The notes beneath the pieces are model-generated. The model worked only from the letters and a program-made list of their open reading frames with translations, ran no database searches and was not told the DNA's origin. A program made the position numbers and the translations under genes. Below, piece after piece: positions 1-9,144 of a stretch of 64,000 nucleotides of DNA. Every line of letters begins with the position of its first letter. The stretch's first letter is position 1. The DNA comes from JAVVHH01 sp963835135. GTDB taxonomy: Bacteria > Pseudomonadota > Alphaproteobacteria > Acetobacterales > Acetobacteraceae. The DNA is taken from contig CAWIEF010000003.1 in assembly GCA_963835135.1 (NCBI GenBank), positions 806,001-870,000 on the forward strand. Reading direction: 5' to 3'.

Positions 1-1273
1 CCAGCTTACACCCGAGGTAACAAATCGTTGCAGGAACAGCGCGGCGATTACCGCTCCTGCATACGGTTTTGACGATACGTTACCGATGTCAGCTACCGGT
101 ACTCGCCAGCCATGCATCGTACTCTGGATGCAACGGTAACCGCCAGAGCGGGTCGACGGTTTCGGCCGCGCACTGCGTCAGCGTGGCCGCAAGCGCGTCA
201 TCAGGCGTGAACAAGGCTGGGAGGTCGGGACCGAGTGCGACCCGGGCAGCGCCGGTGAGCGTCGCGGCATCGAGCATTAGGTCGGGATGCTCGTCGGACG
301 CTTCGGCCATCAGATCGCACAGGATCAATCGGCCCTCGGCATCGGTGTTGCCGACCTCGACGGTCAGACCCCGCCTCGTTTGCAGCACGTCCAGCGGGCG
401 CATGGCGTTGCCGGACACCATGTTCTCGACGCAGCCGATCCGAACCGAAAGCCGCACCGGCAGGTCCTGCTGCATGATGGCGCTGGCCAACCCGAGCATG
501 AGCGCGGCGCCGCCCATGTCCTTCTTCATGCGCAGCATGGCGGCCGAGGGTTTCAGGTCGTACCCGCCGCTATCGAAACAAACCCCTTTGCCGCACAGCG
601 ACACGTGCTTCGCGCCGGGTCCAGCACCGCTGCCCTGCCACGTGAAGGACGCGACGACAGGCGCGCGAGTGGACCCCCGCCCGACGGCCGCGATAGCGGG
701 ATACGCCGCCTCGAGCGCCGCTCCTTCGACCCGGGCGGTCGTGGCGCCATGCCGCCCGCCCAAAGCGATGGTCGCGTCGGCGAGTTCGGCCGGGCCAAGC
801 AGGTTGGCGGGCGCGTTGATGAGGTCGCGGGCGAGCCAAATGGCCCGGGCGATCGCCAGTGACGGCGAGTCGCCCGCGGCCAGCAAGGCGACCGGACGCT
901 GCTTGCTGGTCAGCGCGCCGTACCGATAGGCGCCAAGGCAGAAGCCGAGGATCGCCGCGTCACGATCGAAATCGCCGTCGGCCAAGGTCCACGCCGAGCC
1001 CGGCGGCAGCGCGGTCGCAAGCCCGCCATGCGCCCAGAGCGACCGATCGTTGCCGAGACCGGCCAGTGCGCCCGCAATCCCGCCCGCGCCGGGCAAGAGG
1101 GCCAACTGACCCGGCTCGGCCTTGAACCCAGAGGCGCGCACGAACGACGCGGCGCCGTCCGGCAAGGACGCCAGGAGCGACTCGAGCGCAGACGGTCGCA
1201 CGGATGTGATCGGCAGGGCATCGGACCCGTCCGGTGCGATGCAGTCCAGCTCCCTTGCGTCGCTGAGTGTCAT
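1..1273 (-). CDS. M17 leucyl aminopeptidase-family peptidase, frameshifted near C-terminus, cut by window edge
   Basis: Cytosolic two-metal aminopeptidase of family M17, which removes N-terminal residues from peptides. The start at 1273 gives MTLSDARELD. The catalytic domain is clear: GKGVCFDSGG with metal-binding Lys and Asp, then KKDMGG, then the family signature NTDAEGRLIL. The N-terminal domain is weakly conserved, as is normal here. The frame stops at 89 after 394 residues (WLASTGS), short for a family of about 450-500. Skipping one base near 96-99 restores VADIGN and continues through KPYAGAVIAALFL, the expected M17 tail, to the edge. One extra base is therefore present, either a true lesion or a sequence error. 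The gene is divergent from the helicase gene, 94 bp away. Confidence 0.88.
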
Positions 1274-1367
1274 GTCTTCCTCGTTGTTTCAGACTTTGCG
1301 CGACGGCGGGCCAGGCTGAAGCCGTCGGCGGGTTGCAATATGGTTCGAACGGGCCAACCCTCTTGCA

Positions 1368-3858
1368 ATGCTCGGTTTCCCTTCGCGGGTCAAAGCGGTG
1401 CTCGGGCCGACCAACACCGGCAAGACCCATCTGGCGATGGAGCGCATGCTCGCGCATTCGAGCGGAGTGATCGGCTTCCCGCTGCGGCTACTTGCGCGCG
1501 AGAATTACGACCGCATGGTGGCCCAAAAAGGCGTGCGGAACGTCGCGCTGATCACGGGCGAGGAGAAGATCGTTCCTGCCGGCGCGAAATGGTTTGCCTG
1601 TACCGTCGAGGCGATGCCGCTCGATATGCCGTCCGAGTTCGTCGCAGTCGACGAGATACAGCTCTGCGCCGATGCCGATCGTGGCCACGTGTTCACCGAG
1701 CGCTTGCTGCATGCGCGTGGACTGGTGGAAACCATGTTCCTCGGGGCAGAGACGATCCGTCCCTTGTTGCAACGGCTCGTTCCGCAGGCAACGGTCGAAA
1801 CCCGGCCCCGTCTCTCACAACTCTCCTATGTCGGTCCGGCAAAGCTGCCGCGCCTGCCCCCGCGCACGGCGGTCGTCGCGTTCAGCGCCAGCGAAGTTTA
1901 CGCCATCGCCGAGATGATCCGGCGGCGGCGTGGTGGCTGCGCCGTCGTCATGGGACGGCTGTCGCCGCGCACGCGCAACGCCCAAGTGCAGCTCTATCAG
2001 AACAAGGAGGTCGATTTTCTGGTCGCGACCGACGCGATCGGGATGGGGCTCAACATGGATGTCGACCATGTCGCGTTCGCGCGCCTCTCGAAGTTCGACG
2101 GGCATCGGCCGCGCCGGCTGACGGCGCCGGAGATCGCGCAGATCGCCGGCCGGGCGGGGCGGGGCATGCGCGACGGCACCTTCGGCACTACGGCCGACTG
2201 CGTGCCGCTCGAGGACGATCTGGTCAATGCGGTCGAGAATCATCATTTCGAGCCGCTCGAGCAGCTGTATTGGCGCAACGAGACGCTCGACTTCACCGGC
2301 GTGGACGCGCTGCTCGCGAGCCTACAGGCCGCACCGCCGAAGCCGGGCTTGATCCGCGGTCCGGACGCGGTCGATCTCGAGACGCTCGAAGCACTCGCGC
2401 GCGATCCGGACGTGCGGAGCCTCGCCGTCGGGCGGCGCCGCGTGCGGCTGCTGTGGGAGACGTGCGGGATACCGGATTTCCGCAAGCTGGCGGACGACAC
2501 GCACACCAAGCTGTGCGCCCGCGTGTTCCAGCATCTCGTTCGCGACGGCGTGCTGCCCGAAACCTGGCTCGAAGCCGGGATCGGCTCGCTGGCCCGGGCG
2601 GAGGGCGACATCGATACCCTGATGCAGCGTCTCTCGGGCGTTCGGGTGTGGGCGTATATCGCCGCGCGGACGGATTGGGTTCCAGACGCGGCCGGATGGC
2701 AGGCGCGGACGCGACAGGTCGAAGACCTGCTGTCCGATTCGCTGCACGAGAAGCTGACGGCGCGGTTCGTCGACCGGCGGGCGGCGCATCTGATGCGCCG
2801 CTTGGACGAGAGCCCGGAGCTGCTGTCGGCCGTGACGCTGCGGGGCGAGGTCGTGGTCGAGGGTCACTCGGTCGGGCACGTGAGCGGGTTCGCGTTCCTG
2901 CCGGATCCCGCCACCGAGGGGCCGGAGCGCCGGCTGGTGCTGCGGGCGGCACGGCGGGCCCTGCGGGAATGGATGCCGCGCCGGGTCGAAGCGATCGAGG
3001 CCGTCGCCGATACCAACCTGGGCTGGGAGCTGGATCACCGCCTGACGTGGGCCGGCGTGGCGATCGCGCGGCTGCGGCCGGGGGCGAGCCTGTTGAGCCC
3101 GGCGGTGGACGTGTTCGACAGCGAGTTCCTCGATGGCCCGCGGCGCGAGCGGGTCAGGCTGCGGCTGCAACGTTTCGTGATGGCCAGGATCGAGGGCGCG
3201 CTTGGCGCCGCTCTTCGCCGCGCAGGCCAAGGCAGCCGGGGAGTCGGCGTTGCGTGGCGTGCTGCACCGTCTGACCGAGGCAGGGGGCGTCCTCCCGGGT
3301 GCCACCGAAGCGAGCGTGCCGGCCGGGTTGCGGCCCGCGCTCAAGGCGTTGGGCGTCCGGGCGGGACGGTTTGCGCTGTTCATGCCGGCGTTGCTGAAGC
3401 CGCACGCGGCGGGTGTTCGGGCGGCGTTGCTGGCGATCCGGGCGGGGATTGCGACGCCGCTGCTGCCTCCGCCGGGCAAGGTCTCCATCACCGGGCCGGG
3501 CTGGCCGGCGGGCTTTGCGGGCGTGCTGGGGTGGGTCGAGGCCGGGCCGGCGTTCATCCGGCTGGACATCGCGGAGCGGCTCGCGGCGGAGTTGGCGTGG
3601 GCGGCCCGGCTGCGGCCGGCGGCAGTCCCGGCGTCCGTCGCATCCCGGCTCGCGGTGTCGCGGGACATGGTGCCGGCCGTGCTGCGCGGCCTGGGCATGC
3701 GGCTGGCACCGGCCGCGGCGCTGCGGCCCGACGAGTATGGTCCCCCTGCGCCGGCGATGATGCAGGCGCCCCGGGCGGCCCGGCCGTTGCCGGACGCCGT
3801 GTCGGCCCCGCCCCGGCCGGATAGCCCGTTTGCCGCGCTTGCGACGATGAGGCGGTAG
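1368..3858 (+). CDS. Suv3/MgpS-like ATP-dependent RNA helicase (copy 1), frameshifted
   Basis: SF2 helicase of the Suv3-like group, expected to unwind RNA during decay or ribosome-related processing. Walker A GPTNTGKT is at residues 13-20 and the DEIQ box at 95-98. The helicase C domain has TDAIGMGLNM and the motif VI stretch IAGRAGRG. A long C-terminal region follows. The frame that starts at 1368 loses sense after residue 611. Removing one base at about 3202-3203 gives a continuous product (EGAL then APLFAAQAKA) to the stop at 3858, about 829 residues. The total span is 3n+1 bases, as a single insertion predicts. The S4 gene begins at the next base. A second Suv3-like gene lies at 30843. 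Confidence 0.87.
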
Positions 3859-4164
3859 GTGAGCGACGCGGAGGATCGGGAGTGGCAGCGGCTGGACAAA
3901 TGGCTGTGGTGCGCCCGGTTCATGAAGGCCCGCTCGGACTGCGCCCGGCTCGTCACGGACGGTCTCGTGCGGATCAATCGGCAGCCCACCGAAAAGCCGC
4001 ATGCGCGGTTGCGGCCCGGCGATGTCCTGACACTGCCGTTGCGCGGCGATGTGCGGGTGATTGAGGTGATCGCGCTCGCCACTCGCAGGGGGCCCGCGCC
4101 GGAAGCGCAAGGGCTGTATCGCGAGCTTGTGGCATGTGACGAGCGCGGCTTGCGCGACGGATGA
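3859..4164 (+). CDS. S4-domain RNA-binding protein (HslR/Hsp15-like)
   Basis: Small RNA-binding protein of about 101 residues, resembling Hsp15 (HslR), which binds 50S subunits carrying a stalled peptidyl-tRNA. The S4 fold is visible from residue 10: RLDKWLWCARFMKAR, then the turn GLVRINRQP and the strand LRPGDVLTL. A short basic tail follows. The GTG start at 3859 lies immediately after the helicase stop codon, so translation is probably coupled. The pairing of this gene with an RNA helicase and with fdxA-carD recurs in alphaproteobacteria. The exact role here is inferred from the family. Confidence 0.85.
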   Translation: MSDAEDREWQRLDKWLWCARFMKARSDCARLVTDGLVRINRQPTEKPHARLRPGDVLTLPLRGDVRVIEVIALATRRGPAPEAQGLYRELVACDERGLRDG

Positions 4165-4240
4165 AAGGCTTGCATACCGCAGGCGTTTCGTGCCGCGGGC
4201 GACCCGCGACGCGTCCGGCTGCGCGGGAAGAGGATTGGCG

Positions 4241-4573
4241 ATGACCTACGTGGTCACCGAGAACTGCATCAAGTGCAAGTATATGGATTGCGTGGAAGTC
4301 TGCCCGGTGGACTGCTTCTACGTTGGCGATAACATGCTCGTCATTCACCCTGACGAGTGTATCGACTGCGGCGTTTGCGAGCCGGAATGTCCGGCCGAAG
4401 CGATCGTGCCCGATAGCGACGACAAGTCGAACGCCTGGCTCGAGCGCAACCGCACGTTTTCCACGCAATGGCCCAACATTACCCGCAAGGGCGAGCCGCC
4501 GGCCGATGCCGACGAGTGGAAAGACAAGCCGGGCAAGGACGCGCTGTTTTCGGCCGAACCCGGCACGCCCTGA
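4241..4573 (+). CDS. fdxA: Seven-iron ferredoxin FdxA
   Basis: Cytosolic 7Fe ferredoxin (one 3Fe-4S and one 4Fe-4S cluster), a small electron carrier of 110 residues. The cluster-binding cysteines are plain: NCIKCKYMDCVEVCPVDC at the N-terminus, then CIDCGVCEPECPAEAI. The acidic C-terminal extension (NAWLERN, then DEWKDKPGK) is typical of proteobacterial FdxA. The ATG at 4241 is preceded by AAGAGG at about 4229. Reading upstream in frame only adds arginine-rich sequence, so the ATG is preferred. It sits between the S4 gene and carD. Confidence 0.95.
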   Translation: MTYVVTENCIKCKYMDCVEVCPVDCFYVGDNMLVIHPDECIDCGVCEPECPAEAIVPDSDDKSNAWLERNRTFSTQWPNITRKGEPPADADEWKDKPGKDALFSAEPGTP

Positions 4574-4648
4574 CCAGCCGAGGCGCGATCGCTTCGGTAT
4601 GATGCACCCGTTGCTGGTCGGGCCGCACGCGCAACAACCGCAGGCTGC

Positions 4649-4677
4649 GTGACTTCAAGCCGTTTTCTTGCTATACA
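4649..4677 (+). promoter_or_regulatory. Candidate sigma70-type promoter for carD
   Basis: GTGACT (4649-4654) and TATACA (4672-4677) are separated by 17 bp in the 205 bp gap between fdxA and carD. The match to TTGACA/TATAAT is fair, and the short AT-rich patch stands out in this GC-rich region. Transcription would start about 95 bp before the carD GTG. This is pattern recognition only. Confidence 0.45.
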
Positions 4678-4778
4678 ATTGCGCTCAGAGCGCAGTGATC
4701 GCCTGACAGCACGGACCATCGCCGACTTCGGCGCCGTCTCGCTGTAACCCAGCTGTAGGCGAGGAGTCGGTTCACAAC

Positions 4779-5639
4779 GTGTCCAGCAAGTCAGCAAAGG
4801 TTAACCCTGTCCTACCAGCGACGACAAGCCCGACCGTCAAGACCGCTGCCGTCAAACCGCCCAAACCAGTCGAGCCCGTGTCACCTACCGACGCGCCGGG
4901 CACGGAGACCGTGATGACAGACAATATGCAGACCATCGACGCCGGCGCGATCACCGCGCCGACGCCGGACAGCGCGTCGCCACCTGTAGCGCCGGCCGCG
5001 GCCGTCGAACCGCCGTTCCGCTCGCCGCCGAAGATGCCCGGCCACATGCCCGCCATGCACGGCCGGCCGCAGATCGTGCCGCGGGCCATGGCTGCCAAGG
5101 AGAACTTCGTCGAGGGCGATTACGTCGTCTATCCGACGCACGGCGTGGGCAAGGTGGAGCGGATTGCGACCGAGGAGATCGCCGGTCACAAGCTCGAGCT
5201 GATCCACATCACGTTCGAAGAAAATCGCATGACGCTCCGGGTTCCGGTGTCCAAGGCGAGGACGGCGGGGTTGCGTAAGCTTGCTACCCGCAAGGTGTTC
5301 GACGAGGCGCTCGCCCTGTTGAAGGGCCGGGCGCGCATCAAGCGGACCATGTGGTCACGCCGGGCGCAGGAGTATGAGCAGAAGATCAATTCGGGCGACC
5401 CGATGCAGATTGCGGAAGTCGTGCGCGACCTGCATCGCAACGCGGGTCAGCCGGATCAAAGCTTCAGCGAGCGGCAGATCTACGAGGCGGCGATGGACCG
5501 CCTGGCCGCTGAACTGGCGGCGCTCGACCAGATCGACAAGGCAACCGCGCTGACCAAGCTCTCGGACTATCTCAAGACGATCCAGAAAGGGTCGGCGGCC
5601 GAGTCCGAGCCGATCGAAGAGGACGCCGACGTCGAGTGA
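4779..5639 (+). CDS. carD: CarD/CdnL-family transcriptional regulator with long N-terminal extension
   Basis: RNA polymerase-binding regulator that stabilises open promoter complexes, probably at rRNA and other growth genes. The CarD_CdnL_TRCF domain starts near residue 108: VEGDYVVYPTHGVGKVERI, then LELIHITFEENRMTLRVP. A helical C-terminal domain follows (MWSRRAQEYEQKINSGDP). Residues 1-100 are low-complexity Pro/Ala/Thr sequence, longer than the core protein of about 160 residues. The GTG start at 4779 gives MSSKSAKVNP. ATG codons further in (for example near 4914) could also be starts, so the extension is uncertain. A hairpin follows the stop codon. Confidence 0.9.
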   Translation: MSSKSAKVNPVLPATTSPTVKTAAVKPPKPVEPVSPTDAPGTETVMTDNMQTIDAGAITAPTPDSASPPVAPAAAVEPPFRSPPKMPGHMPAMHGRPQIVPRAMAAKENFVEGDYVVYPTHGVGKVERIATEEIAGHKLELIHITFEENRMTLRVPVSKARTAGLRKLATRKVFDEALALLKGRARIKRTMWSRRAQEYEQKINSGDPMQIAEVVRDLHRNAGQPDQSFSERQIYEAAMDRLAAELAALDQIDKATALTKLSDYLKTIQKGSAAESEPIEEDADVE

Positions 5640-5641
5640 AC

Positions 5642-5673
5642 GGAGGGTTCGCCGCGCGCGGACCCTCCCTCTT
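5642..5673 (+). terminator. Rho-independent terminator after carD
   Basis: Perfect 7-bp arms GGAGGGT (5642-5648) and ACCCTCC (5662-5668) enclose a GC-rich loop that can pair further. CTCTT follows. It lies directly after the carD stop, in the narrow gap to the convergent SDR gene. Confidence 0.6.
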
Positions 5674-6427
5674 AGCCCCGTCGCTTGATGGTGAGCGGTC
5701 CCGGCCCCTGACATGTCGGCATCATCTCGAGGCGGTTGATGTTCACGTGGGACGGCAGGCCGACGACCCAGGCGACCGCTTCGGCGATGTCCTCGGGGGA
5801 GAGCGGAACGGTGCCGGCGTAAACCGCTTTGGCCTTCTCCACGTCGCCGCCGAACCGGACCGCGCTGAACTCGCTGCCGCCGACGAGCCCGGGTTCGAGA
5901 TCGCTGACGCGGACGCCGGTGCCCACCAGGTCGGCTTTGAGATTGGCACTCAGCTGGGTCACGAACGCCTTGCTGGCGCCGTACACGTTGCCGCCCGGAT
6001 AGGGGTAGCGCGCCGCGGTGCTGCTCACGTTGATGATGTGCCCGTGGTCGCGCTCGACCATGCCCGGTAGCAGCGTGTGGGTCATGCGCATCAGGCCGGT
6101 CACGTTCGTTGCAACCATCGTCTCCCATTGCTGCAGCGAGGCCGATTGCGCCGGCGCGACCCCGAGCGCGAGCCCGGCATTGTTGACCAGCACGTCGACC
6201 TCCTGCCACGCCGCGGGCAGGCTGGACGGCAAGCGGGCAACCGCGCCGGCATCGGTCACGTCGAGCGGAAACGGCAGCAGCGAGGCGCCGAGCTCGGCGC
6301 GCAATGCTTCCAGCCGGTCGGCCCGCCGGCCTGTCGCAATGACCCGGTGGCCGTCACGCACGAAGCGGCGCGCCACCGCCTGACCGAAGCCGGCAGTAGC
6401 GCCGGTCACTAAAACCGTCTTGACCAT
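5672..6427 (-). CDS. Short-chain dehydrogenase, YdfG-like
   Basis: NAD(P)H-dependent classical SDR of 251 residues, closest in pattern to YdfG/3-hydroxy acid (serine) dehydrogenases. The cofactor motif is TGATAGFG at residues 8-15, followed by NNAG, the catalytic Ser in INVSSTAARYP, and YGASK (Tyr and Lys). The C-terminus NRLEMMPTCQ resembles the YdfG tail, which ends NRLEVMPV-like. The substrate cannot be read from the sequence. It is the last gene of the minus-strand run that starts at 12833 and is convergent with carD. Confidence 0.87.
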   Translation of the reverse strand: MVKTVLVTGATAGFGQAVARRFVRDGHRVIATGRRADRLEALRAELGASLLPFPLDVTDAGAVARLPSSLPAAWQEVDVLVNNAGLALGVAPAQSASLQQWETMVATNVTGLMRMTHTLLPGMVERDHGHIINVSSTAARYPYPGGNVYGASKAFVTQLSANLKADLVGTGVRVSDLEPGLVGGSEFSAVRFGGDVEKAKAVYAGTVPLSPEDIAEAVAWVVGLPSHVNINRLEMMPTCQGPGPLTIKRRG

Positions 6428-6449
6428 TCGTTCATCCTATTCTGGCAGC

Positions 6450-7304
6450 CTATTCTGGGAGGTCGAGGCGGACCGAGACTGGGCAGTGATCGGACAGCCG
6501 CTCCTTGGCCTCCTCACCCTCCCGATACACCATGACCCGCATCGAGTTCGGTTCGACCCATGCGCGAGCGGCGCCGCCGAGCATGATGTGATCGATGAAG
6601 CTGTTGCCGCCCCAGCACGGGGTGGAGCGCCCCTCGGTGACGCGCAGCAGCGGAGCCGCCTGGTTGAGGGCGGCCATCATCTCGTCGCGGCCATCCATGC
6701 GGCGGTTGAAATCGCCGAGCAGCGCGAACGGCACGCCCTCGTCGCGCCGTTGCGCGATCCAGCCCTGCAGCGGCGCGATCTGCCGGCGCAGCGTGTCGCA
6801 GACCCGCCCGGCGTTGCCGCCGAGCGCGCCGTAATGGCAGCCGGACTTCAAGTGCAGGCCGAGCAGGCGGATCCGCGCTGCGGCAACATCGAGCGTGATG
6901 TCGACGCCGCTCCGAAGATGGAAGCGCGCGCTGGGGTAGATGTCGAGGGCGACGAGATCTGGGTTTTGTTGGACGGCGATGCCGCGGCGAACTGCGAAAC
7001 CCACGCGTTGGATGACGTCGTCGTGGCTGAAGAACAGGGCGTAGCGGTCCGGCGGGAAGATTTGCGCTGCGACGTCCGGACCATCCACCTCCTCGAACGC
7101 TACGACGTCCGCGTCGAGTGCGGCCGCGTATCGGCGCAGCAAGGCGCGGTCCTCGGCGCGTTTCGGGACGACGTTCTCGGGTAGGGCCGGATCCCCGGCG
7201 GCGCGGAGGGTGAGCCACTCCAGGTTCCACGTCGCGATTTTGAGGACGCGCGCGCTGGCTGGTGCCGCGGCGAGCAACAGGGCGGCGAGAAACAGGCGGA
7301 TCAA
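6450..7304 (-). CDS. Secreted endonuclease/exonuclease/phosphatase (EEP) family hydrolase
   Basis: Metal-dependent phosphoesterase or nuclease of the DNase I-like EEP fold, 284 residues. Family motifs in order: ATWNLEWL, FEEVDG, LGDFNRRM, FIDHIML and the terminal SDHCPVSV. The chosen start is TTG at 7304, which gives MIRLFLAALLLAAAPASA, a clear signal peptide. The TTG overlaps the TGA of the upstream DUF2075 gene, a coupling arrangement. The open frame continues far upstream, but only as arginine/proline-rich antisense-like sequence. The protein is probably periplasmic or extracellular, whereas its coupled neighbour looks cytosolic. Whether it cuts DNA, RNA or phospholipid is unknown. Confidence 0.85.
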   Translation of the reverse strand: MIRLFLAALLLAAAPASARVLKIATWNLEWLTLRAAGDPALPENVVPKRAEDRALLRRYAAALDADVVAFEEVDGPDVAAQIFPPDRYALFFSHDDVIQRVGFAVRRGIAVQQNPDLVALDIYPSARFHLRSGVDITLDVAAARIRLLGLHLKSGCHYGALGGNAGRVCDTLRRQIAPLQGWIAQRRDEGVPFALLGDFNRRMDGRDEMMAALNQAAPLLRVTEGRSTPCWGGNSFIDHIMLGGAARAWVEPNSMRVMVYREGEEAKERLSDHCPVSVRLDLPE

Positions 7305-9103
7305 AGCAATTGGGGCTCCGGCCGGGCGGGCGCATCCTGTTCGGTTCGGCTGCGCGCGTCCAGCATTGGAACGCCGCATGATTGCAGGTATGCGGCGATG
7401 CCGTCGTATCGGGCCGGGTCGCGGGTTGGGTCGCGGCCGGCGCCGACGGGCACCCAGATCACCGTGCCGTGGCGGGCGCGGGTGAGCAGGACGCGGTAGG
7501 CGTTGAGGCGGTTGGCGCGGGCGGACGCCGAGGCTCGGGTCCACTCGGTCGCGCGGAAACGACGCGCCTCCCACCCGACGGGACCACGGATGAGGTCGCC
7601 ATCCCAGCAAAGGCCCGCTCGATCCAGCTCGAGGCCCTGGACGGCGAACTCGGTCGCGACGACTTCGAGCGCGTCGCTGCTGCGGATGTCGGTCCATCGC
7701 GCCAGAAACCAATGCGACACCGCGGCGGCGTCTTGATGCGGCAGGGTCGCGCCCAGGCCCTCGGCGCGAAGACGGCGCGCGGTGGAGGAGGCGATCAGGC
7801 CGGCGGTGCGCGTCCCACGCTGGCGGAGCGCGGTCCGGAGGTCGTCCAGGGAGCGGGTCAGGGTGAACGGGATGCCATCTGCCGCAATCCGGGCGGCGCG
7901 CTCGGGCTCATCGCCGAGGACGGCGTCGGTCCATTCGGCGATCGCCGGGGCGCGAACCGCGCGGACCGGTGTCGCCAGGTGCAGGTCGGCGTGTCGCAGG
8001 ATTTTCAAGGAGTCGGGCAAACGCTGGCGGGGATCGGCGGGACGGGTAGCCGGCGCGTGAACGGTCCAGGCCGGATCGCGGGCAAGAGCCTCGCCCCAAG
8101 CGGCGAGGCCTCCCTCCCCGTCGTAGATCTCCTGGCCGCCGCCCAGCAGGCACACGATCACGGCCCAGCCGGGGCGGCGATGCATGGTGGCGAGCAGATG
8201 GGCGGGCTCGGAGTCGAGCAGCTTGGTCGGGCGCTTGCGAGTGGCATGGATCGCATGGGCGGCGGTCCAGCAGCGCTGAGCCTCGTCGATGACGATCAGG
8301 CGTTCCGGCGGGTACCCGGCCGCCGCGTAGTGGTCGCGAAAGCGCGGGAGCGGCTGGATCACGCCGTCGATCCGCTGTCGGGCCGCACGCGCGTCGAGAC
8401 CACGGGCCGCGGCATCGCGCACGAGAGCGTCACGGAGGATGTGGACGAGCGTAGGGTTGCCGGTCAGGAAGGCCGCGCCGGCGCCGGGCGTGAACGCCAG
8501 GTCGAGACCGCACAGCGTCTTGCCCGCGCCGGGCGCGCCGGTCACGAACACGATGGCCTTCGTGCCGGTCGCTCGCGCGCCGTCGATTGCGTCACGAACC
8601 GCGGTCTGCGTGCGACGGACCGCGTCGGGGCCGGCGCTGGCGAGGCGAAGTGCGGCGACGTCGTGATCCGCATAGAGGCTGCACGCCGCGTCGAGCAGGC
8701 CGGGCGTTGGCGCATAGGCGGCAGCGTTCCAAACGGCCGGGTCACGGCCGAGCGGCGGAAAGCGGGCGATTTGCTGGAACAGACCCGGGAGCGTCAGCGG
8801 CGTCGCTTCGACGACGGGGGCGGCGCCGGTGAGCGGGAGGGCGAACTGCGCCCGGATGGACGTGCCTGGTGGACGAAGCAGGATGGGGATGACCGGCATC
8901 CCCCGGCAACCCGCATGGAAGTCGGCCAGGTCCAAGGCGGCATCTTCGGCGGCCGCGCGCGTGGCATTGTCGCGCATCGTGATGGCGAGGATCGCACGGT
9001 CCGTAACCACGAGGCAGTCAGGTGCAGCGCCGCCGCGCAACAGACCCGAGGCGGGCAGAACGCGCCAGCTCGGCATGGCGGCGGCTTCGATCGGGGACTG
9101 CAT
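7301..9103 (-). CDS. DUF2075 P-loop ATPase/helicase-like protein with degenerate N-terminal domain
   Basis: Schlafen/UvrD-like ATPase of 600 residues with a DUF2075 core. Walker A GAPGAGKT is at residues 189-196 and Walker B LIVIDEAQR near 269-277. A late motif resembles SF1 helicase motif VI (NRLNAYRVLLTRARHG). Residues 28-75 resemble the N-terminal nuclease-like domain of relatives (ALDLADFHAGCRG is retained). The usual D...EFK-type catalytic strand reads PDCLVVTDRAILAITM, so the nuclease part is probably dead. Such proteins are of uncertain function, often suspected in nucleic-acid stress or defence. The gene is coupled by a 4-bp overlap to the secreted EEP gene downstream. Confidence 0.82.
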   Translation of the reverse strand: MQSPIEAAAMPSWRVLPASGLLRGGAAPDCLVVTDRAILAITMRDNATRAAAEDAALDLADFHAGCRGMPVIPILLRPPGTSIRAQFALPLTGAAPVVEATPLTLPGLFQQIARFPPLGRDPAVWNAAAYAPTPGLLDAACSLYADHDVAALRLASAGPDAVRRTQTAVRDAIDGARATGTKAIVFVTGAPGAGKTLCGLDLAFTPGAGAAFLTGNPTLVHILRDALVRDAAARGLDARAARQRIDGVIQPLPRFRDHYAAAGYPPERLIVIDEAQRCWTAAHAIHATRKRPTKLLDSEPAHLLATMHRRPGWAVIVCLLGGGQEIYDGEGGLAAWGEALARDPAWTVHAPATRPADPRQRLPDSLKILRHADLHLATPVRAVRAPAIAEWTDAVLGDEPERAARIAADGIPFTLTRSLDDLRTALRQRGTRTAGLIASSTARRLRAEGLGATLPHQDAAAVSHWFLARWTDIRSSDALEVVATEFAVQGLELDRAGLCWDGDLIRGPVGWEARRFRATEWTRASASARANRLNAYRVLLTRARHGTVIWVPVGAGRDPTRDPARYDGIAAYLQSCGVPMLDARSRTEQDAPARPEPQLL

Positions 9104-9144
9104 GAGGTATCATGCAGCGAGAAGGTTGATGGAACGTTAGAGGG

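Noticed and set aside
1028..3274. A 748-codon open frame over the helicase gene
   Set aside because: It is out of frame with the clear helicase, very Arg-rich and without motifs: a GC-rich shadow.
6450..9103. DUF2075-EEP pair as a phage-defence system
   Set aside because: The nuclease partner is secreted and the N-terminal nuclease of the ATPase looks dead; no other defence genes or mobile-element marks nearby.
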